42,906 nucleotides of DNA, taken from positions 1-42,906 of the forward strand of contig QXZU01000162.1 in assembly GCA_009886205.1 (NCBI GenBank), given 5' to 3'. Shown piece after piece: positions 16,892 to 25,870 of the stretch; the first letter of the stretch is position 1; every line of letters starts with the position of its first letter. Source of the DNA: K189A clade bacterium. Lineage in GTDB: Bacteria; Pseudomonadota; Gammaproteobacteria; Pseudomonadales; Azotimanducaceae. The notes under the pieces are model-generated. The model saw only the letters and a program-made list of their open reading frames with translations, searched no databases and was not told the DNA's origin. Made by a program: the position numbers and the translations under genes.

Positions 16892-17152
16892 CTAAGGACA
16901 AATGCTGTTTATGGCTTGAGCCAAGGCGGCATCTTTGGCGGTCACCTGGTTACCCGCATCATGGGAGGTCAATTCAATGGTCACGCGGTTGTAAACATTA
17001 GACCAATTGGGATGATGGTCGGCTTTCTCAGCCAGTAATGCGACTTGGGTCATGAAAGCGAAGGCATTGGAAAAATCAGTAAAGACGAAATCTCTACACA
17101 ATTTATTGTTGGTGTGCGCCCAGCCGAGGACGTTGAATTGTTCTGCTGTCAT
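16892..17152 (-). CDS. phhB: Pterin-4a-carbinolamine dehydratase
   Basis: 86 residues. The signature is EKADHHPNW (His46, His47, Pro48) with His64 and TAKD in the spacing expected for the dehydratase active site. It converts 4a-hydroxytetrahydropterin to quinonoid dihydropterin, recycling the cofactor of phenylalanine hydroxylase; some homologues serve molybdopterin or other roles. No phhA lies nearby. It is slightly shorter than usual at the N-terminus (starts [11 protein letters not shown]), but no upstream in-frame start is seen. It is downstream of the gltX/tRNA cluster on the same strand. Confidence 0.88.
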   Translation of the reverse strand: MTAEQFNVLGWAHTNNKLCRDFVFTDFSNAFAFMTQVALLAEKADHHPNWSNVYNRVTIELTSHDAGNQVTAKDAALAQAINSICP

Positions 17153-17205
17153 CGACTGTTTCCATGCTCACCTTGGTTTTACAGCGCAAGGTGTTGAGAG
17201 AAAAT

Positions 17206-17281
<76 letters not shown>

Positions 17282-17344
17282 GAAACAGCGCGCAATGGTA
17301 GGTAGCTAATCGCCACCTGTCAAACGCCTATTGGCTTAATTGTA

Positions 17345-18841
17345 CTAATCTTGTTGCCATTGGAGTTTTTGGTATTCCTTATCAAGGCGCTTACGCTCTT
17401 TTCCGGAAACTGCAAACACTTCCAATGCATCTCGCAGACGTCCTAGACTTAACGGCGCACCTAAAAAGATCAGCGAATCAAACAGGGGTAATGACACCCC
17501 GCGACCGCTCACCGCGATGAATAAGGGAAAGAGAAAATCTCTTACCTTCATGTCACAGGCTTCGGCTAAGGATTGAAGGGTGGAATAAATTTCTTCTCGC
17601 TGCCAACTGCGCATTTCTTCAAACGCGGCAAGCGTGTGATAGATGACTCTTACCACCTGCTCTCGCTCCAGCGATTTGTGCTGAAAATCGGCCTCATTCA
17701 GGGTCCGTCGTTCGCCAATAAGGTAGTCGACCATTGGCACCAAGTCAGATAACCGTTCTGCACGCTCTTGAACCATTGGCACCAATTGCTTAAGCCGTTC
17801 AGGGTTGAGCATCCACTCGCTTACGCGCTGGGCATACTCATCTGTAGAAAGCGCCCTTAGATACTGAGCGTTAATCCATTTCAATTTTGTCTGATCAAAA
17901 ATTGGGCCACCGGTTGAAATACGGTCCACGTCAAAGACATCGACCATGGCTTGGCGAGTGAAAATTTCTTCCTCGCCCGGCATGGACCAACCCATGAGGC
18001 TTAAATAGTTCAGCAGTGCTTCGGGCAGATAACCCATGTCGCGATAATAAGTCACGCTGGTTGGGTTTTTGCGTTTGGAGAGCTTGCTCTGATCCGGGTT
18101 ACGCAACAAAGGCAGGTGGATCATTTCTGGCGCTTCCCAACCAAAATATTGGTACAGCAAAATATGCTTAGGCACTGAATTGAGCCACTCTTCGCCGCGC
18201 AAAATATGCGTGATTTCCATCAAGTGGTCGTCGACAACAACCGCTAGGTGGTAGGTAGGCATGCCGTCTGCTTTCACCAGAACCTGCATATCAATTTGCG
18301 TAAATGGAATGGATATTTCGCCGCGCAAACGATCGTTGAAAGTACACTGGCCTTCGCCGGGTACCTTCATGCGTACAACATGTTCTTCCCCTGCAGCCAA
18401 ACGTGAGGCAACTTCTCCAGCCGCTAGGTTGATGCAATGACCGTCGTAGCGCGTGGTTTCTTTATTTGCTTGTTGCTTGGAACGCACCTCATCCAGACGC
18501 GCTTTACTGCAAAAGCAGTGGAATGCGTGCTGATCATCCAAGAGCTGTTGCACATACTCTTTATACAGTGCTTTACGTTCACTTTGACGATACGGACCGT
18601 GAGGTCCGCCCTTATCAGGGCCTTCATCCCAATCAAGGCCAAGCCATTCAAGGGATTCAAATATGGACGACTCAGACTCGGCTGTACTGCGCGCCTGATC
18701 CGTATCTTCGATACGTAAAATAAACTCGCCGCCTTCATGACGCGCAAATGCCCAGTTGAAAAGCGCCATGTAGGCTGTGCCTACATGCGGGTCCCCAGTG
18801 GGCGATGGCGCTATTCGTGTGCGTACTTTTTGGCTAGTCAA
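17345..18841 (-). CDS. gltX: Glutamyl-tRNA synthetase
   Basis: 498 residues, class I synthetase. N-terminus RIAPSPTGDPHVGTAY contains the HIGH-type motif, KLSKRKN is the KMSKS-type loop, and VKADGMPTYHLAVVVDDHLMEITHILRGEEW is the usual Glu-site region. It charges tRNA-Glu with glutamate in the cytoplasm. The only plausible start is TTG at 18841, since no ATG or GTG lies in frame upstream. It begins four bases after the GAPDH stop, so it probably depends on translational coupling and read-through from gap. A tRNA-Ala gene follows. Confidence 0.97.
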   Translation of the reverse strand: MTSQKVRTRIAPSPTGDPHVGTAYMALFNWAFARHEGGEFILRIEDTDQARSTAESESSIFESLEWLGLDWDEGPDKGGPHGPYRQSERKALYKEYVQQLLDDQHAFHCFCSKARLDEVRSKQQANKETTRYDGHCINLAAGEVASRLAAGEEHVVRMKVPGEGQCTFNDRLRGEISIPFTQIDMQVLVKADGMPTYHLAVVVDDHLMEITHILRGEEWLNSVPKHILLYQYFGWEAPEMIHLPLLRNPDQSKLSKRKNPTSVTYYRDMGYLPEALLNYLSLMGWSMPGEEEIFTRQAMVDVFDVDRISTGGPIFDQTKLKWINAQYLRALSTDEYAQRVSEWMLNPERLKQLVPMVQERAERLSDLVPMVDYLIGERRTLNEADFQHKSLEREQVVRVIYHTLAAFEEMRSWQREEIYSTLQSLAEACDMKVRDFLFPLFIAVSGRGVSLPLFDSLIFLGAPLSLGRLRDALEVFAVSGKERKRLDKEYQKLQWQQD

Positions 18842-18845
18842 ACGC

Positions 18846-20309
18846 CTAGAAGCCCATCTTCACAACGTCTTCAGGAATCAGCGGGTACACAATACCGGCC
18901 AACGATTGCGTTACTCTAACCACCTGGCAGGCATAACCGAATTCGTTGTCGTACCAAACATAAAGTACGACTCGATTATCTTTAACGATGATGGCTTCGC
19001 CATCAACGATGCAGGCGTGACGATTACCTACCATGTCTGAGGACACGACATCTGGTGAAGTGGTGAAATCAATCTGACGTTGCAATGAGCTATGCAATGC
19101 AGCGTTACGCAAAAAATCTTTCACTTCTTCCTCAGTGGTTTCGCGGCTCAACGTCAGGTTAAGAATAGCTAACGATACGTTGGGTGTCGGTACGCGAATG
19201 GCGTTTCCTGTTAGCTTGCCTTCCAGCTCTGGCAGCAATTTCACTACAGCTGATGAGGCGCCTGTTTCTGTGATTACCATATTCAAAGGCGCGCCACGTC
19301 CGCGGCGATTTGATTTGTGATAATTGTCGATCAAATTCTGATCGTTAGTATAAGAGTGCACTGTCTCCATGTGACCATTAACAATCTCGAAGTTGTCATT
19401 CATGGCTTTGAGCACGGGCACGATGGCATTGGTAGTACAGCTACCCGCAGCAAGTACGTGATCTTCGTCGGTGATGTCTCGGGTATTTAGCCCAGAGACA
19501 ATATTCTTAACAGAGCCTTTACCCGGCGCGGTCAACACTACACGCTTGGTGCCCTTGGACTTCAGGTGCTGAGATAAGCCATCTTTGTCGCGCCAAACAC
19601 CGGTGTTATCGATCACGATGGCGTCATCAATACCGTATTCTGTGTAGTCGATTTTGGCGGGGTCTGAGGCGTAGATAACGCGTATAACATTACCGTTGGC
19701 AATAATGCATTCGTTTTCTTCATCTACACGAATGGTGCCTTGGAAGCTGCCATGAATTGAATCACGGCGTAATAAGCTGGCGCGTCTAACGATATCATCG
19801 TCACTGCCCCTGCGCACAACAATAGCGCGAAGGCGCAACTGTCCGCCGCCGCCGGTTTTTTCAATAAGCAACCTTGCAAGCAAACGACCAATGCGACCGA
19901 ATCCGTAAAGGACAATATCCTGAGGCTTTTCTATCGGCGGTGCTTTGACACCAATCACCGATTTACATTCGCGAACAACAAAATCTTCTGCACTGATGGT
20001 CTCAGACTCCGCCATAAATTTAGTCGCCAACTTGCCAAGATCAACGTGGCATGGGCCTAAATCTAATTTGGAAATGGCTTCGAGAACGGGATAGGTTTCA
20101 AATTCTGAAAGCTCGTTCTGCTCCACTTGACGAACATAGCGGTGAGCTTTCATCAACTGAGTTACGCTTTGGTTGTGCATCGCACGCCCATAACAATAAA
20201 CCACGACATTATTACGGTATAGCTGACCGATCATGGGGATCATTCCCTCGGCTAGGGCTTCTCGTTCTTTCCAGTCGGGAAAATAGTCATCTAGGCTGGG
20301 TAAACTCAC
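18846..20309 (-). CDS. gap: Glyceraldehyde-3-phosphate dehydrogenase, long form with N-terminal extension
   Basis: 487 residues, against about 335 for ordinary GAPDH. Residues 1-130 form an extra helical N-terminal region. The Rossmann motif LYGFGRIGRLLAR starts at 134, the catalytic Cys291 is in AAGSCTTNA and the base His318 is in ETVHSYTND. The enzyme interconverts glyceraldehyde-3-phosphate and 1,3-bisphosphoglycerate. This long form is the type found beside mfd in Pseudomonas, where the two genes are divergent neighbours; here a 5-kb operon separates them. The role of the extension is not known to me. The stop lies four bases before gltX. Confidence 0.95.
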   Translation of the reverse strand: MSLPSLDDYFPDWKEREALAEGMIPMIGQLYRNNVVVYCYGRAMHNQSVTQLMKAHRYVRQVEQNELSEFETYPVLEAISKLDLGPCHVDLGKLATKFMAESETISAEDFVVRECKSVIGVKAPPIEKPQDIVLYGFGRIGRLLARLLIEKTGGGGQLRLRAIVVRRGSDDDIVRRASLLRRDSIHGSFQGTIRVDEENECIIANGNVIRVIYASDPAKIDYTEYGIDDAIVIDNTGVWRDKDGLSQHLKSKGTKRVVLTAPGKGSVKNIVSGLNTRDITDEDHVLAAGSCTTNAIVPVLKAMNDNFEIVNGHMETVHSYTNDQNLIDNYHKSNRRGRGAPLNMVITETGASSAVVKLLPELEGKLTGNAIRVPTPNVSLAILNLTLSRETTEEEVKDFLRNAALHSSLQRQIDFTTSPDVVSSDMVGNRHACIVDGEAIIVKDNRVVLYVWYDNEFGYACQVVRVTQSLAGIVYPLIPEDVVKMGF

Positions 20310-20645
20310 GTTGTCTCCTTCTCATCCAAGCAATATTTAGCGGTTAGCGGCTGGTAGTTTAGCCGCAAGTAAAACTGAGGAAATTTTCGAAATTGAGGAC
20401 CGACCGCACTGTAAATGCCTATAAGACCTTCACAAGGGTAGCCGGTTTTTTCAAAGGTACTCAGAAGAGGTACTCAGAGGTAAAAAGAAGACCTCTGGCT
20501 GGGTTTTAAACACAGCAAAGGCCTAACTAGATAAGAACCTGCCCCTCTAATCCCCTAACTTTCTGGGGAAATTTCGATTTCACGCTCAGCGCGGCGGCAG
20601 TTTATCATCAGAATTGCCGGGATTATAGAATCCCGGTCGTATTAG
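20310..20645. other. Intergenic between the korB stop and the gap start; repeats and hairpins, no gene
   Basis: 336 bp with no supported coding frame; it must contain the gap promoter. It holds three visible structures. AGGTACTCAGA is duplicated at 20455-20465 and 20468-20478. CAGAGGT (20475-20481) pairs with ACCTCTG (20491-20497) across a 9-base loop. CCGGGATT (20617-20624) pairs with AATCCCGG (20629-20636) across ATAG, ten bases past the korB stop. The last may end the korAB transcript, but no T run follows it. Confidence 0.65.
20617..20636 (-). terminator. Strong hairpin after korB, possible terminator
   Basis: A perfect 8-bp stem CCGGGATT/AATCCCGG with a 4-base loop lies 9-10 bp past the stop of korB. 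The minus-strand sequence after it is CAATTCTG, so the T tract of a classical terminator is missing. It may stabilise the 3' end instead. Confidence 0.45.
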
Positions 20646-21701
20646 TTAACGATAACGCTGATTTAGGGCTTCTAAAGTGTCGCTACCCGGGCATAGATCC
20701 GCCTCAGTTAACTCATTTAGAGGCTGGCTGACCGTGTCCATGATGTCATGACACTCAACAGCGTCTGGATCTACAAACAACAGGCCTGTAACCACTTCGC
20801 CCTTCTCCTGCATGCGCTGCACGTAATTGAGCGCGCCCACTCGATCATGGGGGTCGTAGTCGGCGTCAACCTTATACAGTTGCAGCGTAGAGCCATCAGG
20901 CATAGACACATCTTCGCGAGTGCCTTCCGCATAGTCTGCTGTGACCTCGTCATGTGCCATGATCAGATCTGCATCCATAACATTATGGATATGATCGCGC
21001 ACAAATTCGTAACTCTTGGTAGAGCCAGAGTGGTTGTTAAAGGCGACACAGGGCGAAATAACATCAATAAAGGCCATGCCTTTATGCATCAGAGCGGCCT
21101 TAATCAAAGGCACTAACTGTTTTTTGTCGCCAGAAAAACTGCGCGCAACAAAGCTTGCACCAATCTGCAATGCGCTACTGACCAGATCAATGGGCTCGTA
21201 AAGATTAGGCACGCCCTTCTTACTGGTTGAACCTTTATCATTGGTCGCAGAAAACTGACCTTTGGTTAATCCATAAGTGCCGTTGTTATCTACTAAATAC
21301 AGCATATTTATGCGGCGGCGCACAATATGAGCAAATTGACCGAAGCCAATAGATGCACTGTCTCCATCTCCGGATACACCCACGCCAATAAGGTCTCGAT
21401 TGGCCAAATTGGAGCCGGTCATGACGCTGGGCATGCGCCCATGCACCGAGTTAAAGCCATGGCTTTTGTTCAGAAAATAACTGGGGGTTTTGGAGGAGCA
21501 ACCAATGCCTGACACTTTCGCAAATCTGTGCGGTGGTAACGACAGTTCAGCGCATGCTTGAACAATGGCAGCGCTCACTGAGTCGTGGCCACAGCCAGCG
21601 CACAGTGTAGACACAGAGCCTTCGTAATCACGCCTAGTCAGACCTATTTCATTAACAGGCAGTTTGGGGTGATGAACCCTGGGTTTAGCAACAAATGTCA
21701 T
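20646..21701 (-). CDS. korB: 2-oxoacid:ferredoxin oxidoreductase, beta subunit (KorB-like)
   Basis: 351 residues. TPP-binding half: CAGCGH (Cys34, Cys37), GIGCSS (Cys68) and a later Cys in ISPCVAFNN are the expected ligands of the internal 4Fe-4S cluster. The GVSGDGDSASIGFGQF segment (from 108) and DNNGTYGLTKGQFSAT hold the thiamine diphosphate and magnesium. With KorA it oxidatively decarboxylates a 2-oxoacid, most likely 2-oxoglutarate, to the acyl-CoA, passing electrons to a ferredoxin-like acceptor. Its ATG overlaps the korA stop by four bases (ATGA). It is the last gene of the three-gene operon. Confidence 0.92.
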   Translation of the reverse strand: MTFVAKPRVHHPKLPVNEIGLTRRDYEGSVSTLCAGCGHDSVSAAIVQACAELSLPPHRFAKVSGIGCSSKTPSYFLNKSHGFNSVHGRMPSVMTGSNLANRDLIGVGVSGDGDSASIGFGQFAHIVRRRINMLYLVDNNGTYGLTKGQFSATNDKGSTSKKGVPNLYEPIDLVSSALQIGASFVARSFSGDKKQLVPLIKAALMHKGMAFIDVISPCVAFNNHSGSTKSYEFVRDHIHNVMDADLIMAHDEVTADYAEGTREDVSMPDGSTLQLYKVDADYDPHDRVGALNYVQRMQEKGEVVTGLLFVDPDAVECHDIMDTVSQPLNELTEADLCPGSDTLEALNQRYR

Positions 21702-23524
21702 GTTTGCACCTCTGTCACTCGGGACAATTTATTCTCAATGTAGTAATCGGAAATTTGTTCGGTAATGGTGTCCGCAGAGATAGATAGCCCCGCGTAATAG
21801 AGTACCGAAATCAACTTAGCTGGGTTGGTTTGTAACTCATTAATCAGCAATGAGCGCATTTGGCCGTCGCGATTTTGCTCTGCAACGAAGACCAAATCGT
21901 GAGAAGCAATGAACTGCTCCACTTCCTCACCAAAAGGAAATGCACGTACCCTACAGGTATCCATGTGGATACCACTTTCCGCCAAATTATCTAAGGCCTC
22001 AGGCATAGGTAACGCCGTTGTGCCGTAATACAGCACCCCTACCGCCTGGCCCTTGTCAGCAATTTGCGCTGCTGGAACCATTGTTCGAGCGGTTTGCCAT
22101 TTCTTCTGCAGCCGCTCCATGTTGCGTTGATAGACTTCACCAGACTCGGTATAGACCGCGAATTCATCTCGCGAAGTACCCCGGGTAAAGAACGCGCCCT
22201 TTTCCGGGTGAGTGCCAGGATAGGTTCGATAACCAATGCCGTCGCCGTCCACATCTAAGTAGCGGCCAAAGACTTCTACTTCATCTAAGTCTTTAGCGGA
22301 CAAAACCTTACCCCGGTCGTAACGACGGCTGTCGTCCCACTCAAAAGGCTCGCTCAGATTGTCATTCATACCCAACTCTAAATCGCTGAGCACCATAATT
22401 GGGGTCTGCAAACGATCCGCCAGATCTAATGCTTGGGCTGCAAAGTCGAAACACTCTTTTGGCGTAGAAGGGAATAATAGTGGGTGCTTTGTATCGCCGT
22501 GAGATGCGTACGCTGCGCCAATCAAATCCCCTTGCTGGGTACGTGTAGGCATACCCGTAGAAGGACCTGATCTTTGAATATCCCAAATCACCGCTGGTAT
22601 TTCAGCGAAATAAGCCAGACCGAGAAATTCAGACATTAGCGAGATACCTGGACCACTGGTTGCGGTAAAGGAGCGCGCGCCATTCCAAGCCGCACCAATC
22701 ACCACACCAATGGCGGCCAATTCATCTTCTACTTGTAAGAAGGCAAATTTCTTCTGACCGGTGTCTTTATCAATGCGCAGCACATTACTGTGATTCTCAA
22801 AGCTCTCAGCCACAGAAGTAGAAGGCGTTATTGGGTACCACGCACAAACCGTTGCACCGCCATAGACACTGCCTAAACCGGCGGCATCATTGCCATCAAT
22901 CATGATGCGATCACCCACCGCGTCAGAGCGTCTGACTTGCAGCGGTAGCGGCGCATCAAGGTAGTTCAGCGCGTAATCACGGCCTAGTTCTAAAGAGCGG
23001 ATATTGGGTTGTATCAGCGCATCTTTGCCCTTGTACTGGGTCGAAACCATGCCAGTAATGACATCAAATTCAATATTCAGCAGACCCGCAAGCGCGCCCA
23101 AGTAAGCAATGTTCTTGAACAAACTGCGCTGCTTAGGGTCGGTAAATTCAGGCAGCATCATAGATGCGATAGGAATGGCTATTTCATGAATGTCATCGCG
23201 TTTAAGTGCTTTAGCTAAGGGCTTAGAGTTGTCGTAAAGCAGGTAGCCGCCGGGCGAAATGCTGGCAACGTCTTCAACTAACGTTTCTGCATTCATCGCA
23301 ACCATGATATCCACGCCTTCACGGCGTCCTAGATAACCCTTCTCACTGACTCTTACTTCAAACCACGTGGGTAGACCTTGAATATTTGAGGGAAAGATGT
23401 TTCTGGTAGCAACGGGTATGCCCATGCGGAAAAGCGCTTTGGCAAACATGCCGTTAGCACTGGCTGAGCCAGAGCCATTCACGTTTGCGAAGCGGATAAC
23501 GAAATCGTTGTACTTTATACTCAT
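21698..23524 (-). CDS. korA: 2-oxoacid:ferredoxin oxidoreductase, fused gamma-alpha subunit (KorA-like)
   Basis: 608 residues. The N-terminal gamma domain (about 1-190, IRFANVNGSGSASANGMFA) is fused to the alpha domain, which starts near 210 with GNDAAGLGSVYGG and carries the diagnostic YPITPSTSVAE (230-240) and TSGPGISLMSEFLGLA. This gamma-alpha fusion is normal for 2-oxoglutarate ferredoxin oxidoreductases of aerobes such as actinobacteria and some proteobacteria. Start and stop overlap the neighbours by four bases each, showing translational coupling. Exact substrate (2-oxoglutarate, pyruvate or branched 2-oxoacid) is not settled by sequence alone. Confidence 0.92.
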   Translation of the reverse strand: MSIKYNDFVIRFANVNGSGSASANGMFAKALFRMGIPVATRNIFPSNIQGLPTWFEVRVSEKGYLGRREGVDIMVAMNAETLVEDVASISPGGYLLYDNSKPLAKALKRDDIHEIAIPIASMMLPEFTDPKQRSLFKNIAYLGALAGLLNIEFDVITGMVSTQYKGKDALIQPNIRSLELGRDYALNYLDAPLPLQVRRSDAVGDRIMIDGNDAAGLGSVYGGATVCAWYPITPSTSVAESFENHSNVLRIDKDTGQKKFAFLQVEDELAAIGVVIGAAWNGARSFTATSGPGISLMSEFLGLAYFAEIPAVIWDIQRSGPSTGMPTRTQQGDLIGAAYASHGDTKHPLLFPSTPKECFDFAAQALDLADRLQTPIMVLSDLELGMNDNLSEPFEWDDSRRYDRGKVLSAKDLDEVEVFGRYLDVDGDGIGYRTYPGTHPEKGAFFTRGTSRDEFAVYTESGEVYQRNMERLQKKWQTARTMVPAAQIADKGQAVGVLYYGTTALPMPEALDNLAESGIHMDTCRVRAFPFGEEVEQFIASHDLVFVAEQNRDGQMRSLLINELQTNPAKLISVLYYAGLSISADTITEQISDYYIENKLSRVTEVQT

Positions 23525-25305
23525 TCTGCGTATGACCCCAACTGAGGAATGTGTACGATTGAACGCTGCATATCCCAGGCATTAGTCGGACAACGTTCAG
23601 CGCACAAACCGCAGTGCAGGCAGACGTCTTCGTCTTTCACCATCACCCGCGTGGTTTTGAGTACATCTGAAACGTAAATGTCTTGTTCTGTATTATCCGC
23701 TGGCGCTGTAAGTTGCTGGCGTAATTGCGCTTCATCTTCGTTGGCAACAAAGGAAATACAATCCATGGGGCAAATGTCTACACAGGCATCGCACTCAATG
23801 CACAAATTCTCCGTGAACACTGTCTGCACATCGCAGTTCAGGCAACGTTGCGCCTCTTTCTCAGCCAGCGCTTGGTCAAAACCAAGTTCCACTTCAACGC
23901 GAATATTCGTGAGCGCAGACTTCTCTTCACTTAATGGCACGATATGGCGGCTAGCTGCGTCGTGCTCCGCATCATAAGCCCACTCGTGAACACCCATTTT
24001 AGTAGAAATAAGGTTTACACCTTCTGGTGGGCGATCAGCAATAAGATCCTGACCCTGGCAGAACAGGTGAATACTGATCGCAGCGCGATGTGCGTGTGCT
24101 GATGCCCAGATAATATTCTCTGGACCGAAGGCGCTGTCGCCACCAAAAAACACTTTGGGATTGGTGGTTTGCAGTGTGACTTCATTCAATGTTGGGCAAT
24201 CCCACTTATCAAACTCAATACCTAGATCTCGCTCAATCCAAGGGCAATGATTATCCTGACCAATCGCCATCAACACGTGGTCTGCTTCTATGAAGACATC
24301 TGGTTCGCCACTGGGTTCGTACCTTAGCCGACCGTCTTCGCCTTTAACTGGCGTAACACATTCAAACAACACGCCTTGTAGCTTGCCGTCTTTGTGCACA
24401 AATTCTTTTGGTGGACGATTATTGATAATGGGAATGCCTTCGCGCATGGCATCATCTTTTTCCCATTCAGAGGCCTTCATCACTTCAAACGCAGAGCGCA
24501 CAACCACGCTGACAGATTCAGCGCCCAGGCGCAGCGAGGTACGACAGCAATCCATTGCAGTATTACCGCCGCCCATAACAATGACCTTACCCTTCATTTC
24601 GGTAATGTGGCCAAAGGCGACACTGGACAACCAATCAATACCAATATGAATGTGCTTATCAACGTCCTCACGGCCTTTCAGTTCTAGGTCGCGGCCACGT
24701 GGCGCACCTGTACCGACAAAATAGGCGTCAAAATTCATATCCATCATGGCTTTCATGCTGGTGATTTCTTGACCGAAGTGGCAATGCACGCCCATATCTA
24801 AAATACGATCTACCTCTTCATCAAGTACCTCTTCTGGCAGTCTGAAAGCAGGAATCTGGCTGCGCATAAAGCCGCCGCCCTTCTCGTCCTGTTCAAACAA
24901 ATGCACCTCATAGCCCATGGGCAGGAGGTCTCGCGCCACGGCTAGAGATGCTGGCCCTGCACCAATAAGCGCCACTTTCTTACCATTTTTCTCGGTGGGT
25001 ACTTGGGGCATAAACGCCGTAACATCACCTTTATTGTCGGCGGCAACTCGCTTCAGGCGGCAAATGGCCACTGGAGTTTCTTCTGTTCTAACTCTGCGGC
25101 ACGCAGGCTCGCAGGGACGGTCACATGTTCGGCCTAAAACGCCGGGAAACACATTAGAGTCCCAATTCAGCATATACGCTTCGGTATAGCGTTCTTGCGC
25201 AATTAGACGTATGTACTCTGGTACTGGTGTGTGCGCCGGACACGCCCACTGGCAATCCACTACTTTGTGAAAATAGTTCGGATCAAAAATATTGGTTGGT
25301 TCCAT
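23521..25305 (-). CDS. GltD/NfnB-like FAD-dependent NAD(P) oxidoreductase with 4Fe-4S domains, operon partner of KorAB
   Basis: 594 residues in three parts. The N-terminal cysteine domain has Cys18, Cys22, Cys61, Cys65, Cys69 and Cys82 (CQWACPAHTPVPE, GRTCDRPCEPACRR), as in the glutamate synthase small subunit. Next come an FAD site, GAGPASLAVARDL (115-127), and an NAD(P) site, VIVMGGGNTAMD. The C-terminus is a 2x[4Fe-4S] ferredoxin: CIECDACVDICPMDC and CLHCGLCAERCPTNAWD. It could take KorAB electrons through its own clusters to FAD and NAD(P), replacing a separate ferredoxin and reductase. It is first in the operon, and its stop overlaps korA by four bases. ATG 25305 follows AGGGAG. Confidence 0.9.
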   Translation of the reverse strand: MEPTNIFDPNYFHKVVDCQWACPAHTPVPEYIRLIAQERYTEAYMLNWDSNVFPGVLGRTCDRPCEPACRRVRTEETPVAICRLKRVAADNKGDVTAFMPQVPTEKNGKKVALIGAGPASLAVARDLLPMGYEVHLFEQDEKGGGFMRSQIPAFRLPEEVLDEEVDRILDMGVHCHFGQEITSMKAMMDMNFDAYFVGTGAPRGRDLELKGREDVDKHIHIGIDWLSSVAFGHITEMKGKVIVMGGGNTAMDCCRTSLRLGAESVSVVVRSAFEVMKASEWEKDDAMREGIPIINNRPPKEFVHKDGKLQGVLFECVTPVKGEDGRLRYEPSGEPDVFIEADHVLMAIGQDNHCPWIERDLGIEFDKWDCPTLNEVTLQTTNPKVFFGGDSAFGPENIIWASAHAHRAAISIHLFCQGQDLIADRPPEGVNLISTKMGVHEWAYDAEHDAASRHIVPLSEEKSALTNIRVEVELGFDQALAEKEAQRCLNCDVQTVFTENLCIECDACVDICPMDCISFVANEDEAQLRQQLTAPADNTEQDIYVSDVLKTTRVMVKDEDVCLHCGLCAERCPTNAWDMQRSIVHIPQLGSYAE

Positions 25306-25870
25306 AAACTCCCTGTCGCCCCATTACTGCGCGGTTATCGCTTTTCTATAACCGCACTAGATATGCCTCCCACGGCACCTCGATTGAATAACCACCCTGT
25401 TTTTAGAGGATATGGCTACTGAATCCCTCGTCACCTTCCTTATAGATAGAATTTCGATGACCGGTGAACTTTAGCCCAGCGATAATGGGAACACCAGTGC
25501 CCAGTGCACCCTCTCGTCGCTGCGCAGACTAGAATAATTAGGCCTTTTTTCACCTTCTAGAACATCAGAACTTTAACCCGCTGAGGAAGCAGGTAGAATG
25601 CGTCTCCTCGTCATGCAATCTTAGAGTTAGATCAGCGACAAGGGTTTACAAAAGACAACAAAAAATTGATATCGCCGCGAATCAAAAGCGCTTCGTTAAC
25701 GTGCTTTGCTTAGGCTGTTTGTTAACTGCCTTTATGTGATCGTGGGGCTGATCTAGGAACAAAAATTAATGTAGGCAGCGCAGATTCAGTTTGCGATGCA
25801 TTGTCGTGTGCGGCAAATAAAATGGCTGGGCACGCACGCCTTCCGAAACAAATAATATGGATTTTCAGCA
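25306..25870. other. Divergent promoter region between the FAD-korAB operon and mfd; no gene found
   Basis: This 565-bp gap is long for this otherwise compact window. I found no credible coding frame on either strand. It contains the perfect inverted repeat at 25331-25355 near the operon start and several poor AT-rich stretches toward mfd. Just before mfd a nine-codon mini-frame (ATG 25857, MDFQHCAN, TGA at 25881) overlaps the TTG start of mfd. An sRNA or regulator site could be present but nothing specific can be supported. Confidence 0.6.
25331..25355. promoter_or_regulatory. Perfect 8-bp inverted repeat 26 bp upstream of the FAD-korAB operon
   Basis: GCGGTTAT (25331-25338), nine bases CGCTTTTCT, ATAACCGC (25348-25355). 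It could be a dimeric repressor operator or an RNA hairpin in the 5' leader of the operon. The binding protein is unknown. Confidence 0.45.

Noticed and set aside
16783-17001. Small plus-strand frame upstream of and overlapping the pterin dehydratase gene
   Set aside because: It runs antisense into conserved phhB sequence and has no domain.
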